This document shows, in pieces, positions 38,032 through 47,798 of a stretch of DNA of 64,000 bases; position 1 is the first letter of the stretch; each line of letters starts with the position of its first letter. The position numbers were made by a program, and so were the translations under genes. The notes under the pieces were generated by a model. That model ran no database searches. It had not been told where the DNA came from and was given only the letters and a program-made list of their open reading frames with translations. Origin of the DNA: Bacillus altitudinis 41KF2b. GTDB lineage: Bacteria; Bacillota; Bacilli; Bacillales; Bacillaceae. The stretch is taken from positions 372,001 to 436,000 of the forward strand of contig NZ_ASJC01000001.1 in assembly GCF_000691145.1 (NCBI RefSeq), written 5' to 3'.

Positions 38032-38481
38032 GTGAAAACGAAAAAAATCAAAGATATCATGACGAAAAAAGTAGTGACGTTGCAAAAGGACGACAATGCG
38101 TATGAAGCGGCAGTCAAAATGAAAAATGCTGACATTGGTGCCATCCCAGTAGTCGATGGGGATCAGCTTGTTGGTATTGTCACAGACCGCGACCTTGTAC
38201 TTAGAGGTATTGCTGAGAAAAAGCCGAACTCACAAGAGGTTGGTGCCATCATGACGAAGGAAGTTTTGACAGCTGAAGAAGATGCAACCCTAGAAGAAAT
38301 TGTCCGGTTGATGTCAGAACATCAGCTCCGCCGTATCCCGGTTGTCAAAAACGGGGCACTAACAGGAATCGTAGCCCTTGGGGATTTATCAGTTGAAGAT
38401 TTATCAAACGATCGTGCAGGTGATGCTCTGACGGAAATCTCTCAACAAGACCAGGATCATGGCCAAGGATTTCTTCATTAG
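38032..38481 (+). CDS. ylbB: YlbB, tandem CBS-domain protein
   Basis: 149 residues forming one Bateman module of two CBS domains: MTKKVVTLQKDDNAYEAAVKMKNADIGAIPVVDGDQLVGIVTDRDLVLRGIAE and MTKEVLTAEEDATLEEIVRLMSEHQLRRIPVVKNGALTGIVALGDLS. Such stand-alone modules sense adenine nucleotides or cyclic nucleotides; the ligand is unknown here. GTG start at 38032 behind GGAGGAATCAAC. A sigma-B-like sequence (GTTAAA-N14-AGGTAT, 37951-37976) lies upstream but deviates at both boxes. Confidence 0.9.
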   Translation: MKTKKIKDIMTKKVVTLQKDDNAYEAAVKMKNADIGAIPVVDGDQLVGIVTDRDLVLRGIAEKKPNSQEVGAIMTKEVLTAEEDATLEEIVRLMSEHQLRRIPVVKNGALTGIVALGDLSVEDLSNDRAGDALTEISQQDQDHGQGFLH

Positions 38482-38603
38482 GAGGGGCATATTTTAAATT
38501 CGTGTTAAATAGGCTGTATTGTCGTTGATAAATGGAGCAAGTTTTGTTTAAATGACAATAGAAGGTACTTTTTGTACCTTGCCAATTTAACGGAGGTGTT
38601 TAT

Positions 38604-39647
38604 TTGAAAACTGTGCTGAAAACACTCTTCATCCTCCTGATTATATCTGGAACGTACGTTCTGTTTATTCAATATGGATCTTCACCAGAAAAAGAAAACA
38701 GCAATGAGCCGAAGGTGTCTAATGAAGAAACATCTAGCGATAAGCCGATCAACATTCCGAAAAAAGGTCTCATGTCCTTTATGGGGAAGTCTTCAAACGA
38801 AGTGCTTAAACAGCTAGGGGAACCAGATCGCATTGATCCTTCCGCATATGATTATGACTGGTGGATATACAATCAATCGAAGAAACACTATATTCAAGTA
38901 GGGGTAAAGGACAGTAAAGTGGTGACCTTGTTTGCGACAGGGGATGGGCTGAATGTTGAGCCGTTTAAAATCGGTCAAGCCACAAGTGAAGTATTTAAAA
39001 AAACACAAATCGCTCCTTACATTCATGTAGAGGACGAGGGAAATTCATATCGCTTTGAATTCTCAGAAGATGATATGAATACCAGGCCGACGGTGAAAGT
39101 GGGAGATGATGTGTATGTCCAGCTCTACATGGATAAGTTTGAAAGCACTCTTTCGAGCATTAGAGCCTTTAACGCAGATACATTTGTCAAACAAAAGCCG
39201 TATGAAGTCGTTTATCGAGGTCAATTAATTGAACCTGAGGCGATATCAGGCGAAAAGTGGAAGGATATTGAAGCGTCGAGTCAAAAACAAATTTTTGATA
39301 TGACCAATATTATCCGCCATAAGTACAAACTACCGACCTTAAAGTGGGACGATGAAACCTCTGAAGTGGCATTCATGCATAGTGAGGACATGAAAGATCA
39401 TCATTATTTCTCCCATGAATCTAAAAAATACGGCACGCTGAAAGACCGGTTAGAAAGAGGAGAGGTCGCATTTCAACTTGCGGGGGAAAACATTGCGTAT
39501 AATTATGTTGATGGCCCTGCAGCTGTAGAAGGCTGGCTGAATAGCGAAGGTCACCGGAAGGCATTGTTAAATCAAGATTACACGCACCTTGGCGTTGGTG
39601 TGAAAGAAAAGTACTATACACAAAACTTCATTAAGAAAACGTCTTAA
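38604..39647 (+). CDS. ylbC: YlbC, membrane-anchored CAP/SCP-domain protein
   Basis: 347 aa. One N-terminal hydrophobic anchor, a low-complexity Glu/Ser linker, then a CAP-associated N-terminal domain with two related halves (GKSSNEVLKQLGEPDRIDPSAYDYDWWIYNQ and IGQATSEVFKKTQIAP). A C-terminal CAP/SCP (CRISP-like) domain carries GENIAYN and EGHRKALLN. TTG start behind GGAGGTGTTTAT. Extracytoplasmic; CAP proteins often bind lipids or act on the envelope. Activity unknown. Confidence 0.9.
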   Translation: MKTVLKTLFILLIISGTYVLFIQYGSSPEKENSNEPKVSNEETSSDKPINIPKKGLMSFMGKSSNEVLKQLGEPDRIDPSAYDYDWWIYNQSKKHYIQVGVKDSKVVTLFATGDGLNVEPFKIGQATSEVFKKTQIAPYIHVEDEGNSYRFEFSEDDMNTRPTVKVGDDVYVQLYMDKFESTLSSIRAFNADTFVKQKPYEVVYRGQLIEPEAISGEKWKDIEASSQKQIFDMTNIIRHKYKLPTLKWDDETSEVAFMHSEDMKDHHYFSHESKKYGTLKDRLERGEVAFQLAGENIAYNYVDGPAAVEGWLNSEGHRKALLNQDYTHLGVGVKEKYYTQNFIKKTS

Positions 39648-39654
39648 TCCTCTA

Positions 39655-39687
39655 AACAGCTGCGCACAGATGGCGGCTGTTTTTTTA
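39655..39687 (+). terminator. Terminator after ylbC
   Basis: AACAGC / GCTGTT arms with a G/C-rich middle, then T7. Confidence 0.7.
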
Positions 39688-39756
39688 TGAAAAGGGCTCA
39701 CCAAAATAGATCCAGATGTATATAGTATAGTAGGCATTTGTATGGGGGGTGAGGAT

Positions 39757-40170
39757 ATGACAAATAAGCAAAAGCAAACATCCATTGATGAATTTAAACA
39801 GTTCGTCAGACGCCATCCGAAATTAATCCAAGAAGTGCAGACGCAAGAAAAAAGCTGGCAAAGTTTATACGAGAATTGGGTCATGTTTGGTGAGGAAGAT
39901 GATATGTGGTCTCCTTACCGGCAAACACAAAAGGAAGAAGCAAAAGAAGAAAAAGCCGCTAAGCAAAGTGAACCGGGAAAAGCAGATTTTATGTCTAAAA
40001 TGGTTTCTGCAGTGAAAAAAATGGACGCTGATCAAATGAATGAACAAATTAATAAAATGAGCCAGTCTATTTCCTCTTTACAAAGCTTACTCGGTCAATT
40101 TTCATCAAATGGCTCAAAGAAGGGTTCATCTGGAGGCAGCCAGCACCCATTCTCCTTCAGGAAAGATTAA
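39757..40170 (+). CDS. ylbD: YlbD, spore-coat associated protein
   Basis: 137 residues, hydrophilic. N-terminal conserved part TSIDEFKQFVRRHPKLIQEVQTQEKSWQSLYENWVMFGEEDDMWSPYR, then an acidic/basic linker and a Ser/Gly-rich end. The YlbD family is annotated as a spore coat protein; the sequence itself does not prove that. ATG at 39757 after GGGGGGTGAGG. ylbE follows closely, so the two probably form an operon. Confidence 0.83.
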   Translation: MTNKQKQTSIDEFKQFVRRHPKLIQEVQTQEKSWQSLYENWVMFGEEDDMWSPYRQTQKEEAKEEKAAKQSEPGKADFMSKMVSAVKKMDADQMNEQINKMSQSISSLQSLLGQFSSNGSKKGSSGGSQHPFSFRKD

Positions 40171-40189
40171 TTGAAAGGGGATGCTTTTG

Positions 40190-40438
40190 GTGCGGAGAGA
40201 AGTACAAGAGTTTGTCATGGCCGAAGAGGATCGAATCAAATTCATCAGGCAGCGCCCACTCTGGTATAGACAGTTAACGCGGCATCCTGAAAATGTCACT
40301 TCGTTTGAATTAGATAAAATGAACTTTTACGAAAAAACCATTCCTCATCGTGTGAGCCAGTTGAGCAATAGTGTCCAAATGGCTGAAATGATGATTCAGA
40401 TGTTCCAAGCAATGCGCAATCAAAATGGAGCCGGGTGA
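40190..40438 (+). CDS. ylbE: YlbE-like protein
   Basis: 82 residues. The family core is IKFIRQRPLWYRQLTRHPENVTSFELDKMNFYEKTIPHRVSQLSNSVQMAEMMIQMFQAM. The start is taken at GTG 40190 (MRREVQ..), about 9 nt behind AAAGGGG; ATG 40181 and TTG 40187 are too close to it. Follows ylbD by 19 bp, so probably co-expressed and sporulation related. Function unknown. Confidence 0.82.
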   Translation: MRREVQEFVMAEEDRIKFIRQRPLWYRQLTRHPENVTSFELDKMNFYEKTIPHRVSQLSNSVQMAEMMIQMFQAMRNQNGAG

Positions 40439-40511
40439 GGCTTTTTTTGAGTTGATTAAGATGTCTATTTCATGAGCATCCTATGAAAGTAGACGAAAGG
40501 AGAATCAGAAC

Positions 40512-40919
40512 ATGAAATGGATGCTGTCAATATGCGCATTGCTTTTTCTTCTCACCGGATGTCAAAGTCAACATGATCAAGAGCAAGTAACTAGGCAAGA
40601 ACCAGCAGTACCAGTCATGCAGCAGACGCAAAGTGAAATGAAGCAGCAAGGCTTTTTAAAATACAAAGTGCAGGGATCTGTTGTGTATATAGAAAGTACA
40701 CTTCAAGATTTTCACCTTGAACCTTCACCCCTGAAAAAGGATAAGAAGGCGGGGTATTTTACTGTGTATGTAGACGGGAAACGGGCAGGCAATGAGTATA
40801 CTGCGGCGTTTGTGGTCAAGCACCTTTCAAAAGGAAAGCATAAAATGACCGTTGTGCTAAATTCTCGTCACCCTGAATATAAGCAGAAAAGAGAGACGTG
40901 GGATGTATTTGTCACGTAA
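40512..40919 (+). CDS. Small lipoprotein not in the B. subtilis ylb block
   Basis: 135 residues. Signal MKWMLSICALLFLLTGCQSQ with lipobox LTGC at residues 14-17. The mature part begins with a Gln-rich linker and ends in a beta-rich domain (FLKYKVQGSVVYIESTLQDFHLEP.., YFTVYVDGKRAGNEYTAAFVVKHLSKGKHKMTVVLNSRHPEYK) that looks like a small Ig/cupredoxin-like sandwich. Good ATG with AAAGGAGA. I recall ylbE directly before ylbF in B. subtilis, so this appears to be an insertion or a lineage-retained gene. Function not recognised. Confidence 0.8.
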   Translation: MKWMLSICALLFLLTGCQSQHDQEQVTRQEPAVPVMQQTQSEMKQQGFLKYKVQGSVVYIESTLQDFHLEPSPLKKDKKAGYFTVYVDGKRAGNEYTAAFVVKHLSKGKHKMTVVLNSRHPEYKQKRETWDVFVT

Positions 40920-40976
40920 AAGCATTTTCTGATCCATAGGTTTCGTGGTAAACTATGAATTGGAGGTGCAACATTT

Positions 40977-41426
40977 ATGTATGCGACAATCGAATCTGTG
41001 GAGCTCCAAGAGGAAGCAAATCAATTGGCTGCCATGATTCTTCAGTCGGAGGAGGCTGAACATTACCGCAACTGCTTTAAGCGTCTCCAGCAAGACGAAG
41101 AAGCCCAACAAATTATTGCCCATTTTACAAAAGTAAAAGAGCAATATGAAGATGTGCAGCGGTTCGGCAAATACCATCCGGACTATAGAACGATCTCAAA
41201 AGAAATGCGTGAGGTCAAAAGAAAGCTAGATCTTCACGATACAGTGGTTGATTTCAAAAAAGCAGAAACAGCGATTCAATCCATCTTAGATGAGATTAGT
41301 ATTGAAATCGGTCAAGCTGTATCAGCATATATTAAAGTTCCAACAGGGAACCCATATTTTGATGGTCTATCATCATGCGGCGGTGGCTGTGGATCAGGAG
41401 GCAGCTGTGGCTGTAAAGTATCTTGA
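40977..41426 (+). CDS. ylbF: RicF (YlbF), Y-complex subunit
   Basis: 149 aa. Helical YlbF/YmcA domain for about 125 residues, then a Cys-rich tail, CGGGCGSGGSCGC. With YmcA (RicA) and YaaT (RicT) it forms the complex that promotes competence, biofilm formation and sporulation and directs RNase Y processing; the complex binds [4Fe-4S] clusters, and the tail cysteines seen here are the obvious ligands. ATG 40977 behind TTGGAGGTGCAAC. A small hairpin follows. Confidence 0.92.
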   Translation: MYATIESVELQEEANQLAAMILQSEEAEHYRNCFKRLQQDEEAQQIIAHFTKVKEQYEDVQRFGKYHPDYRTISKEMREVKRKLDLHDTVVDFKKAETAIQSILDEISIEIGQAVSAYIKVPTGNPYFDGLSSCGGGCGSGGSCGCKVS

Positions 41427-41450
41427 CGAGACTTGAACGTCTCGTCTTTT
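41425..41450 (+). terminator. Hairpin after ylbF
   Basis: GACGAG / CTCGTC arms (41425-41446) overlapping the ylbF stop, then TTTT; possibly a weak terminator. Confidence 0.5.
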
Positions 41451-41491
41451 ACATAATGAACGGAAAGAATTGAAAAGCGGCAGGTGAAAAG

Positions 41492-41764
41492 ATGGATACC
41501 AAACGTCAAGGGATGGTCGTTTGGCTGCATTCGTTAAAGCAGTCAAAAGCGCTAAGGAAATTTGGGAATGTTCACTATATTTCAAGGAAAATGAAATATG
41601 CAGTGATTTATTGTGATATGAATGATCTTGAGCGCCACATGGCAAAGCTCAGTTCATTACCATTTGTGAAACGTGTTGAGCCTTCCTATAAACCTTTTAT
41701 TAAATTAGAGTACGAATCGAAATTGGACAAAGCAAAAGAGTATGACTATAAGGTGGGCTTTTAA
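41492..41764 (+). CDS. ylbG: YlbG, UPF0298 protein
   Basis: 90 residues, basic ([70 protein letters not shown]). UPF0298 family, with a ferredoxin-like small fold likely. It is next to ylbF in all bacilli I know. Function not established. The csfG terminator faces it from the right. Confidence 0.87.
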   Translation: MDTKRQGMVVWLHSLKQSKALRKFGNVHYISRKMKYAVIYCDMNDLERHMAKLSSLPFVKRVEPSYKPFIKLEYESKLDKAKEYDYKVGF

Positions 41765-41770
41765 AGACAC

Positions 41771-41801
41771 AAAAAAACCCCCGCGGCATCACCCGCGGGG
41801 T
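41771..41801 (-). terminator. csfG intrinsic terminator
   Basis: Read on minus: CCCCGCGGG, loop TGATG, CCGCGGGGG, then TTTTTTT. A G/C-rich, textbook hairpin pointing away from rsmD. Confidence 0.88.
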
Positions 41802-41921
41802 CCTTCTATTCTTAATGATTCATTAAGGAGAAGGCAAAGGGAGAGGAGAAACCGGAGGAAGAACTTATGGGGAAACGTAAGTCTTCTCCGCGGTTGGCAA
41901 CAGCACCACATCAGATGCTGT
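41771..41921 (-). ncRNA. csfG: CsfG sporulation small RNA
   Basis: About 150 nt on the minus strand in the ylbG-rsmD gap, the place where the endospore-former-specific RNA CsfG was described. Supports: a consensus sigma-G promoter (41928-41958), a 5' hairpin CAGCA..GTGCTG, a C-rich single-stranded middle (TTCCTCC, CTCCTCTCCC, CCTTCTCC, all complementary to Shine-Dalgarno sequences), and a terminator (ACCCCGCGGG / CCGCGGGGGT then T7). No protein frame is apparent. It accounts for most of the 312-base gap 41765-42076. Confidence 0.82.
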
Positions 41922-41927
41922 TAACAG

Positions 41928-41958
41928 TAGTATGACCCTCTCTTTTGTGATCTATACA
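41928..41958 (-). promoter_or_regulatory. Sigma-G (or sigma-F) promoter of csfG
   Basis: Read on minus: TGTATA, 18-bp spacer, CATACTA. This fits the forespore sigma-G consensus TGNATA-N18-CATNNTA at every fixed position. Confidence 0.82.
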
Positions 41959-42076
41959 TAGAAAATGAATGGAATTCAGTGCATTGTCCCATGTGGAGTG
42001 GATATGGTAAGATAATGTTGAATTTTTTGTCATCAAACAATATTCAATAGATGCAAGCAGAAAAAGTGGTGGAAAA

Positions 42077-42634
42077 ATGAGAGTGATTTCTGGAACAAAA
42101 AAAGGCCGCACGCTGAAAGCCGTACCCGGCCAATCAACAAGACCAACAACAGATAAAGTAAAAGAATCCATTTTTAATATGATTGGACCGTATTTTGATG
42201 GGGGATGGGCCCTTGATTTATTTGCTGGAAGTGGTGGTTTAGGTATTGAAGCGCTTTCTAGAGGGTTCGATCATTGTATTTTTGTGGATCGAGATATGAA
42301 GGCAATTCAGACGATTAAAGGCAACTTGAATCAATTGTCGCTGATGGATCAAAGTGAAGTGTTTCGAAATGATGCAAACCGTGCACTCGCTGCTGTAGTG
42401 AAGCGAGAAGAATCTTTTCAAGCCATCTTCCTTGATCCGCCGTATAAAGATCAAAAGTTGAAAGCACTTCTTGATACGATTGATGAGCATTCCTTATTAG
42501 CAGATGATGGCGTCATTGTCTGTGAGCACGATAAAGATGTGACACTGCCAGAGGAAGCAGGACAGCTACATATCTCAAGGCAGGAAATGTACGGAATGAC
42601 TGGCATTACGATCTATAGAAAGCGGGGAAATTAA
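42077..42634 (+). CDS. rsmD: 16S rRNA (guanine-966 N2) methyltransferase RsmD
   Basis: 185 aa, SAM-dependent RNA methyltransferase (B. subtilis ylbH). SAM motif ALDLFAGSGGLGIEALSRG, catalytic FLDPPY, and the N-terminal RVISGTKKGRTLKAVPGQSTRPTTDKVKESIFN block. ATG behind AAGTGGTGG. Only 3 bp to coaD, forming the usual rsmD-coaD pair. Confidence 0.95.
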   Translation: MRVISGTKKGRTLKAVPGQSTRPTTDKVKESIFNMIGPYFDGGWALDLFAGSGGLGIEALSRGFDHCIFVDRDMKAIQTIKGNLNQLSLMDQSEVFRNDANRALAAVVKREESFQAIFLDPPYKDQKLKALLDTIDEHSLLADDGVIVCEHDKDVTLPEEAGQLHISRQEMYGMTGITIYRKRGN

Positions 42635-43133
<499 letters not shown>

Positions 43134-43147
<14 letters not shown>

Positions 43148-44342
43148 ATTTCTGATAATAGAGCGCAATATACACGATCAGACTGAACAAGGTGATGAGG
43201 GGACCAGCAGATACAAGCTGATTCCATAACACGCTGCTAAACACCACGACTTGCTCGCTTGCTTCAAATGCCCCTGCTGGAAGCGCCATGTCTGCTTTAG
43301 AGACGTAAAGGGGTTTGAATAACAAAAAGGCAAAGACGGCTGCGTAAATACCGTGAAGCAAACGGGCCAAGAAAAACGGTTTAAAACGTATATCGGTTGC
43401 TGCCAAAATGCCGGCTACCTGAGCTTGAACGGAGAATCCGCTAAATCCTAAAATAAAGCTGACCACAATCGTTTTAGCGAGCAGGGAAACCTCTTGTGAC
43501 CCTGTGAGTTGACTTCCTAATGTGATTTCAAATAGACCCGCAATCATGGCTAGATCTAATTCTGGCGGAAGATGCATCGTTTTCAGTATATAACCGATCC
43601 CGATAGAGAGAAGATCTGTTACATGCACAACAGCGAGCATTTGACTAAAGACAGAAAATAAAATGATAAAGCCGCCAATCATAAAAAGCGTTTGAACAGA
43701 TGACATGACAGCGTCACTTAATATTTGGCCAAGTGGTCTTTTTTCTGCGAGTCTTGCCGTATGAAGAGCGCTGAATGCTTCTCGAATTGGAGGCAATAAA
43801 AATCCTTTTCGGCTTCTGAGGTGCGCATCATGACGTGCTTTATATCCACGCATCGTCACCCCAACCGCGAGATTTCCTAAATAATGTGCACAGGCTAACA
43901 CAATGCCTAAAGCTGGGTGATGAAAAAATCCTACAGCCACTGCTCCAAAAATGAACAAAGGGTTTGAAGAATTGGTAAATGACACAAGGCGTTCTGCTTC
44001 AATTCTTGTCAGCTGTCCTTCCTGCCGAAGTCTTGTCGTCAATTTAGCGCCAGAAGGAAAACCAGAGGCCATTCCCATCGCTAATACAAAACCGCCGACA
44101 CCAGGCACCCGAAAGATAGGCCGCATAAATGGCTCTAATAATACGCCGACAAATCTGACAATCCCGAAACTGATTAATAGCTCGGACAAAATAAAAAAAG
44201 GTAGCAGCGATGGAAAAACCACTTCCCACCACATTGCAAGTCCATTTTTTGATGCTTGCAAAGAGGCTTGTGGATGTGTTATCACAGTGGCTGTTAAAAA
44301 GATAAAAAAAGCAGCGATGAACAGAGTGTTCCATTTTTTCAT
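43134..44342 (-). CDS. ylbJ: Sporulation integral membrane protein YlbJ
   Basis: 402 residues, about eight to ten membrane helices, nucleoside-recognition (Gate) domain family. Segments such as GLAMWWEVVFPSLLPFFILSELLISFGIVRFVG and GVGGFVLAMGMASGFPSGAKLTTRLRQEGQLTRIEAERLVSFTNSSNPLFIFGAVAVGFF are the conserved core. In B. subtilis ylbJ is made in the mother cell under sigma-E and is required for heat-resistant spores. ATG behind AAGGGGCG. Divergent from ylbK. Confidence 0.92.
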
Positions 44343-44498
44343 GGAGATGTCGCCCCTTGCCGTTATAATCTATTGGCTAGCTCGTGATTAAAGAAAAAGA
44401 GATGCTAGCCGAGCCTGTCTTCTATTACTATACGATGAGAAGGGGCATGTTTAGACCTATAGATTCGTATATATGCATAGAAAGAGGAGGGTGGATTC

Positions 44499-45278
44499 AT
44501 GAAACGACCGATTATCGGGCTTGCGCTGGGCTCCGGGGGTACCAGAGGGATGGCGCATATCGGGGTTTTATCTAGTCTTGAGAAACAAGGAATTCAGGTG
44601 GATATGATCGCAGGAAGCAGTATTGGTGCTCTTGTGGGGAGCTTTTATGCGGCAGGACAAGACGTAGAAAAAATGAAAAAACTTGCACTTGTCTTCAGAA
44701 GAAAGTATTATGCTGACTATACACTGCCAAAAATCGGTCTGTTAAAAGGAAATCGAATTTTGCAGCTGATTCACACGTTTACATATGGGAAGAATATTGA
44801 AGAAATGCGCGTGCCTCTTGCGATTGTCGCCTGTGACCTTCAGACAGGGGAGAAGGTTGTGTTCAAAGAAGGGTCTGTCTCACAAGCAGTCAGGGCAAGC
44901 ATTAGCATTCCGGGTGTGTTTGTTCCGCATGAAATAGGCGGCAGGCAATTGGTGGATGGAGCGGTAGTGGACCGCATTCCTGTCTCTGTTCTGAAAGAAA
45001 TGGGGGCAGATCTCATTATCGCCTCTGATGTATCAAGGGTGAAAAAAACAGAAAAGGCAACGAGATTATCGGATGTCATTATGCAAAGTTTGGACATCCT
45101 TCAAAATGAATTGGTTCGTCACCAAACCATTCATGCAGATCTCATGATTCGGCCGAAGCTTGAGACCTTTAGCTCTAGTGCGTTTACACAGGTTCAAGAA
45201 ATGATTGAAGCAGGGGAACTCGCCGCCGACCAACTAAGAGAAAAACTGAAAGATGTCATTGATAAATGGGAGTGTTAA
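44499..45278 (+). CDS. ylbK: Patatin-like phospholipase family protein YlbK
   Basis: 259 aa. Glycine-rich oxyanion loop [18 protein letters not shown], nucleophile motif GSSIG (Ser about 43) and the catalytic Asp in [11 protein letters not shown]: the complete Ser-Asp dyad of bacterial patatin / RssA-type proteins. Predicted serine ester hydrolase; substrate unknown. ATG behind AGAGGAGGG. ylbL follows 4 bp after the stop. Confidence 0.92.
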   Translation: MKRPIIGLALGSGGTRGMAHIGVLSSLEKQGIQVDMIAGSSIGALVGSFYAAGQDVEKMKKLALVFRRKYYADYTLPKIGLLKGNRILQLIHTFTYGKNIEEMRVPLAIVACDLQTGEKVVFKEGSVSQAVRASISIPGVFVPHEIGGRQLVDGAVVDRIPVSVLKEMGADLIIASDVSRVKKTEKATRLSDVIMQSLDILQNELVRHQTIHADLMIRPKLETFSSSAFTQVQEMIEAGELAADQLREKLKDVIDKWEC

Positions 45279-45282
45279 TCGA

Positions 45283-46311
45283 ATGAAAAAATTAAATATT
45301 CGCTGGCTCAGCTTTTTTGCTGTTGTTCTAGTCTTATTTGGCTTAACTTTTGTGAAACTGCCCTATTACGTCACAAAGCCAGGTGATGCAACAGAAATTG
45401 CGCCACACATTCAAGTAGACGGAGGATATGGCGAGAAGGGCAGCTTTTCTCTTATGACCATTAAAGTAGGTCCAGCCAATCCATATACGTATTTGCTTGC
45501 AAAAATGAACAAGTATGACGAAATCGTTCCAGAAGAAAATATTAAAGCAGACGGAGAGTCTGATGAGGATTATATGAAACGGCAGCTGCAGCTCATGAAA
45601 AGTTCTCAAGAAAATGCGATGATTGCCGCTTATACAAAAGCGGGGAAAAAAGTAGATTATACGTTTAATGGGGTATATGCGAGCTATGTGATGAAAGGAA
45701 TGCCTGCATATGGGAAGATTGAAGTGGGCGATAAGATCAAAAGCGTCGACGGCCGTACATATGAGTCAGCAGATAAAATGGTTTCGTATATTAGCAGTAA
45801 AAAAGCAGGCGCTGCTGTCCGTTTTGTACTTGAACGTAATGGCAAAGAAATCACGCAGAACGTGACGTTAAAACCATTTAAAGAAGAGCCAAAACGAGTG
45901 GGAATTGGCGTATCATTATTTACAGACCGTCATGTGAAAGTGTCTCCTTCTGTGAAAGTGGACATCGAAAACATCGGCGGTCCATCGGCTGGTTTAATGA
46001 TGTCACTTGAAATTTACAATCAGCTGACAAAAGAAGATGAAACACATGGCTATGCGATCGCAGGGACTGGAACGATTGATGCAGATGGTACAGTCGGACC
46101 GATTGGCGGAATTGATCAAAAGGTTGTTGCAGCAGACAAAGCAGGAAAAGACATCTTCTTTGCACCGAATGATAAAGGTGACCCAAACTCTGACTACAAA
46201 AATGCAGTCAAAACAGCAAAAGATATTAAAAGTGATATGAAAATCGTTCCTGTGGATACCATGCAGGACGCACTAAACTATTTAAACAAATTAAAAGAGA
46301 AAGCATCATAA
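45283..46311 (+). CDS. ylbL: Membrane-anchored Lon-like protease YlbL with PDZ domain
   Basis: 342 residues. N-terminal transmembrane helix ([17 protein letters not shown]), PDZ domain (about 115-190, [28 protein letters not shown]) and a Lon-type proteolytic domain. The catalytic Ser is in [15 protein letters not shown] and the Lys in [15 protein letters not shown]; no ATPase part. In B. subtilis YlbL degrades the SOS division inhibitor YneA. ATG 45283 chosen, as the earlier frame lies inside ylbK. Confidence 0.93.
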   Translation: MKKLNIRWLSFFAVVLVLFGLTFVKLPYYVTKPGDATEIAPHIQVDGGYGEKGSFSLMTIKVGPANPYTYLLAKMNKYDEIVPEENIKADGESDEDYMKRQLQLMKSSQENAMIAAYTKAGKKVDYTFNGVYASYVMKGMPAYGKIEVGDKIKSVDGRTYESADKMVSYISSKKAGAAVRFVLERNGKEITQNVTLKPFKEEPKRVGIGVSLFTDRHVKVSPSVKVDIENIGGPSAGLMMSLEIYNQLTKEDETHGYAIAGTGTIDADGTVGPIGGIDQKVVAADKAGKDIFFAPNDKGDPNSDYKNAVKTAKDIKSDMKIVPVDTMQDALNYLNKLKEKAS

Positions 46312-46316
46312 AAAGA

Positions 46317-46345
46317 GCAGCCTGACTTGCAGGCTGCTTTTTTTC
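46317..46345. terminator. Bidirectional terminator between ylbL and ylbM
   Basis: GCAGCCTG / CAGGCTGC stem, loop ACTTG, A5 before and T8 after. Confidence 0.88.
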
Positions 46346-47592
46346 TATCGAGGTGAAAAGAGCCCGCTCTCTTCATCATATCGAATCGGTGATGTTTTAA
46401 ACTCTGCTTTCGTTAATTCTGTTTGCATGGGTTCACAGATGGGAAGGCTGAACACCCTTGAAGCGCGAATATCAAGATCAAGGGCGGGATGTGAAAAGGA
46501 AGACAGTTTACTCACAAGTGGTACATCCAACTCTTTTTTTACAAGAGACAGGTACTGTTGTCCTTTCCTTGTCATTCCAAGTAAACGAATATAGGGCGCT
46601 TTTTTCTCTTCAAGCAGCTCGTGCATCGTCTTTTTCTTCACGTTCATTAATAGATGCGTATTCATCCGCTGTAACCTTGTCCACGTATATCGTTTTGTTT
46701 TGACAAGTGATAGATACTCCTCGTAGGAAGACGCATGTGTCATGGCTTTTTGCATGCGGTGTTCAATGCCTTCTTCAATTTCATAGATGCCCTCTAGTTC
46801 ACTCGTATCCATTGTATGAAAAACATGTTTCAGAAAGCGAAAATAGGCTTCTTGCGTATGTAAAAGACCATATGAAGAATGATAGTCGTGTAATTGCTTT
46901 AAAGTAGCGTCCGGGAGGTAGGGCGTGACTGCTTGAAATGAGCTCTGTTCTTTTAAAGCTTTTCGGATACTTGTGGCGCTTGCGATTTTTTGGTTGTCAG
47001 GTAGTTCTTCATCATGATAATCAGATGCAATTCTTTGAGACGTAAAAGGCTGCATGTGAGGAGCTCTCTCTAAGATGGCTTTAACATAATGAAAGCCTAA
47101 AATGTTATTTGGTTTGGACAAATCCAGTAAGTGTTCAGAATGAATGGCCTCATGAAACGCACCTGCTGCTGCTGCGGGATAACTAAGACCTTCTTTCACC
47201 TTTTCTTTTGTTAAAAGGTCAATCTCTGCCTTTTTTTCATGCCAAGCGTGTGCTGTGCGCTCAAATGCTTTGATCTCTCCATCCTCACTGCCGAAAAAAA
47301 GAGAATGGCATTTTAATGCATCGAGGATGGACACAGCGCCATTGGCGAAGGTTTCTGCCTTTTGTACGACATATATGTATGGAAGCTCACACACAATGTC
47401 TACACCGTTTTGCAGTGCCATTTTTGTACGTGCCCATTTTGAAACGATGGCAGGCTCCCCGCGCTGGAGGAAAGAACCGCTCATGACGGCAATGGCAACA
47501 TCTGAGGAGGTTTGTTTTTTCGCCTGGTTCACATGATAGGCATGCCCATAATGAAATGGATTGTACTCGACAACGACTCCCACTGCTTTCAA
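46345..47592 (-). CDS. tRNA(Met) cytidine acetate ligase TmcAL (YlbM)
   Basis: 415 aa. Makes N4-acetylcytidine at the wobble position of elongator tRNA(Met) from acetate and ATP. Nucleotidyltransferase fold with the HxGH-like motif in VEYNPFHYGHAYH and SGSFLQRGEPAIVSKWARTKMAL. TTG start at 47592 with AAAGGCGG 8 nt upstream gives the B. subtilis length; the frame runs on to 47772 but that extension is unlike the family and overlaps the divergent promoter region. Gene is tmcAL (old name ylbM). Confidence 0.92.
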   Translation of the reverse strand: MKAVGVVVEYNPFHYGHAYHVNQAKKQTSSDVAIAVMSGSFLQRGEPAIVSKWARTKMALQNGVDIVCELPYIYVVQKAETFANGAVSILDALKCHSLFFGSEDGEIKAFERTAHAWHEKKAEIDLLTKEKVKEGLSYPAAAAGAFHEAIHSEHLLDLSKPNNILGFHYVKAILERAPHMQPFTSQRIASDYHDEELPDNQKIASATSIRKALKEQSSFQAVTPYLPDATLKQLHDYHSSYGLLHTQEAYFRFLKHVFHTMDTSELEGIYEIEEGIEHRMQKAMTHASSYEEYLSLVKTKRYTWTRLQRMNTHLLMNVKKKTMHELLEEKKAPYIRLLGMTRKGQQYLSLVKKELDVPLVSKLSSFSHPALDLDIRASRVFSLPICEPMQTELTKAEFKTSPIRYDEESGLFSPR

Positions 47593-47798
47593 TAGATGTT
47601 CCGCCTTTCTTGCTATGGTTAAATGGTCTGTGCTACAGTAGCATAAGGGAAAAATGAAGACCATTTTTTTCAGTGTAGGCATTCCGAGAACTGATGTCAA
47701 ACAGCCCTTTGACGTCATGAAGGACTGTAAAGAAAAAATATTGACAAATAGCATGATGAAAGCTATAATCATGTTTGTTGCTCTTAGAGGTGATACAA

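Noticed and set aside
41935-42076. A cis-acting rsmD (ylbH) leader RNA on the plus strand
   Set aside because: The structure in this gap is better explained by the minus-strand csfG unit, which has its own promoter and terminator; nothing further on the plus strand resembles a riboswitch.
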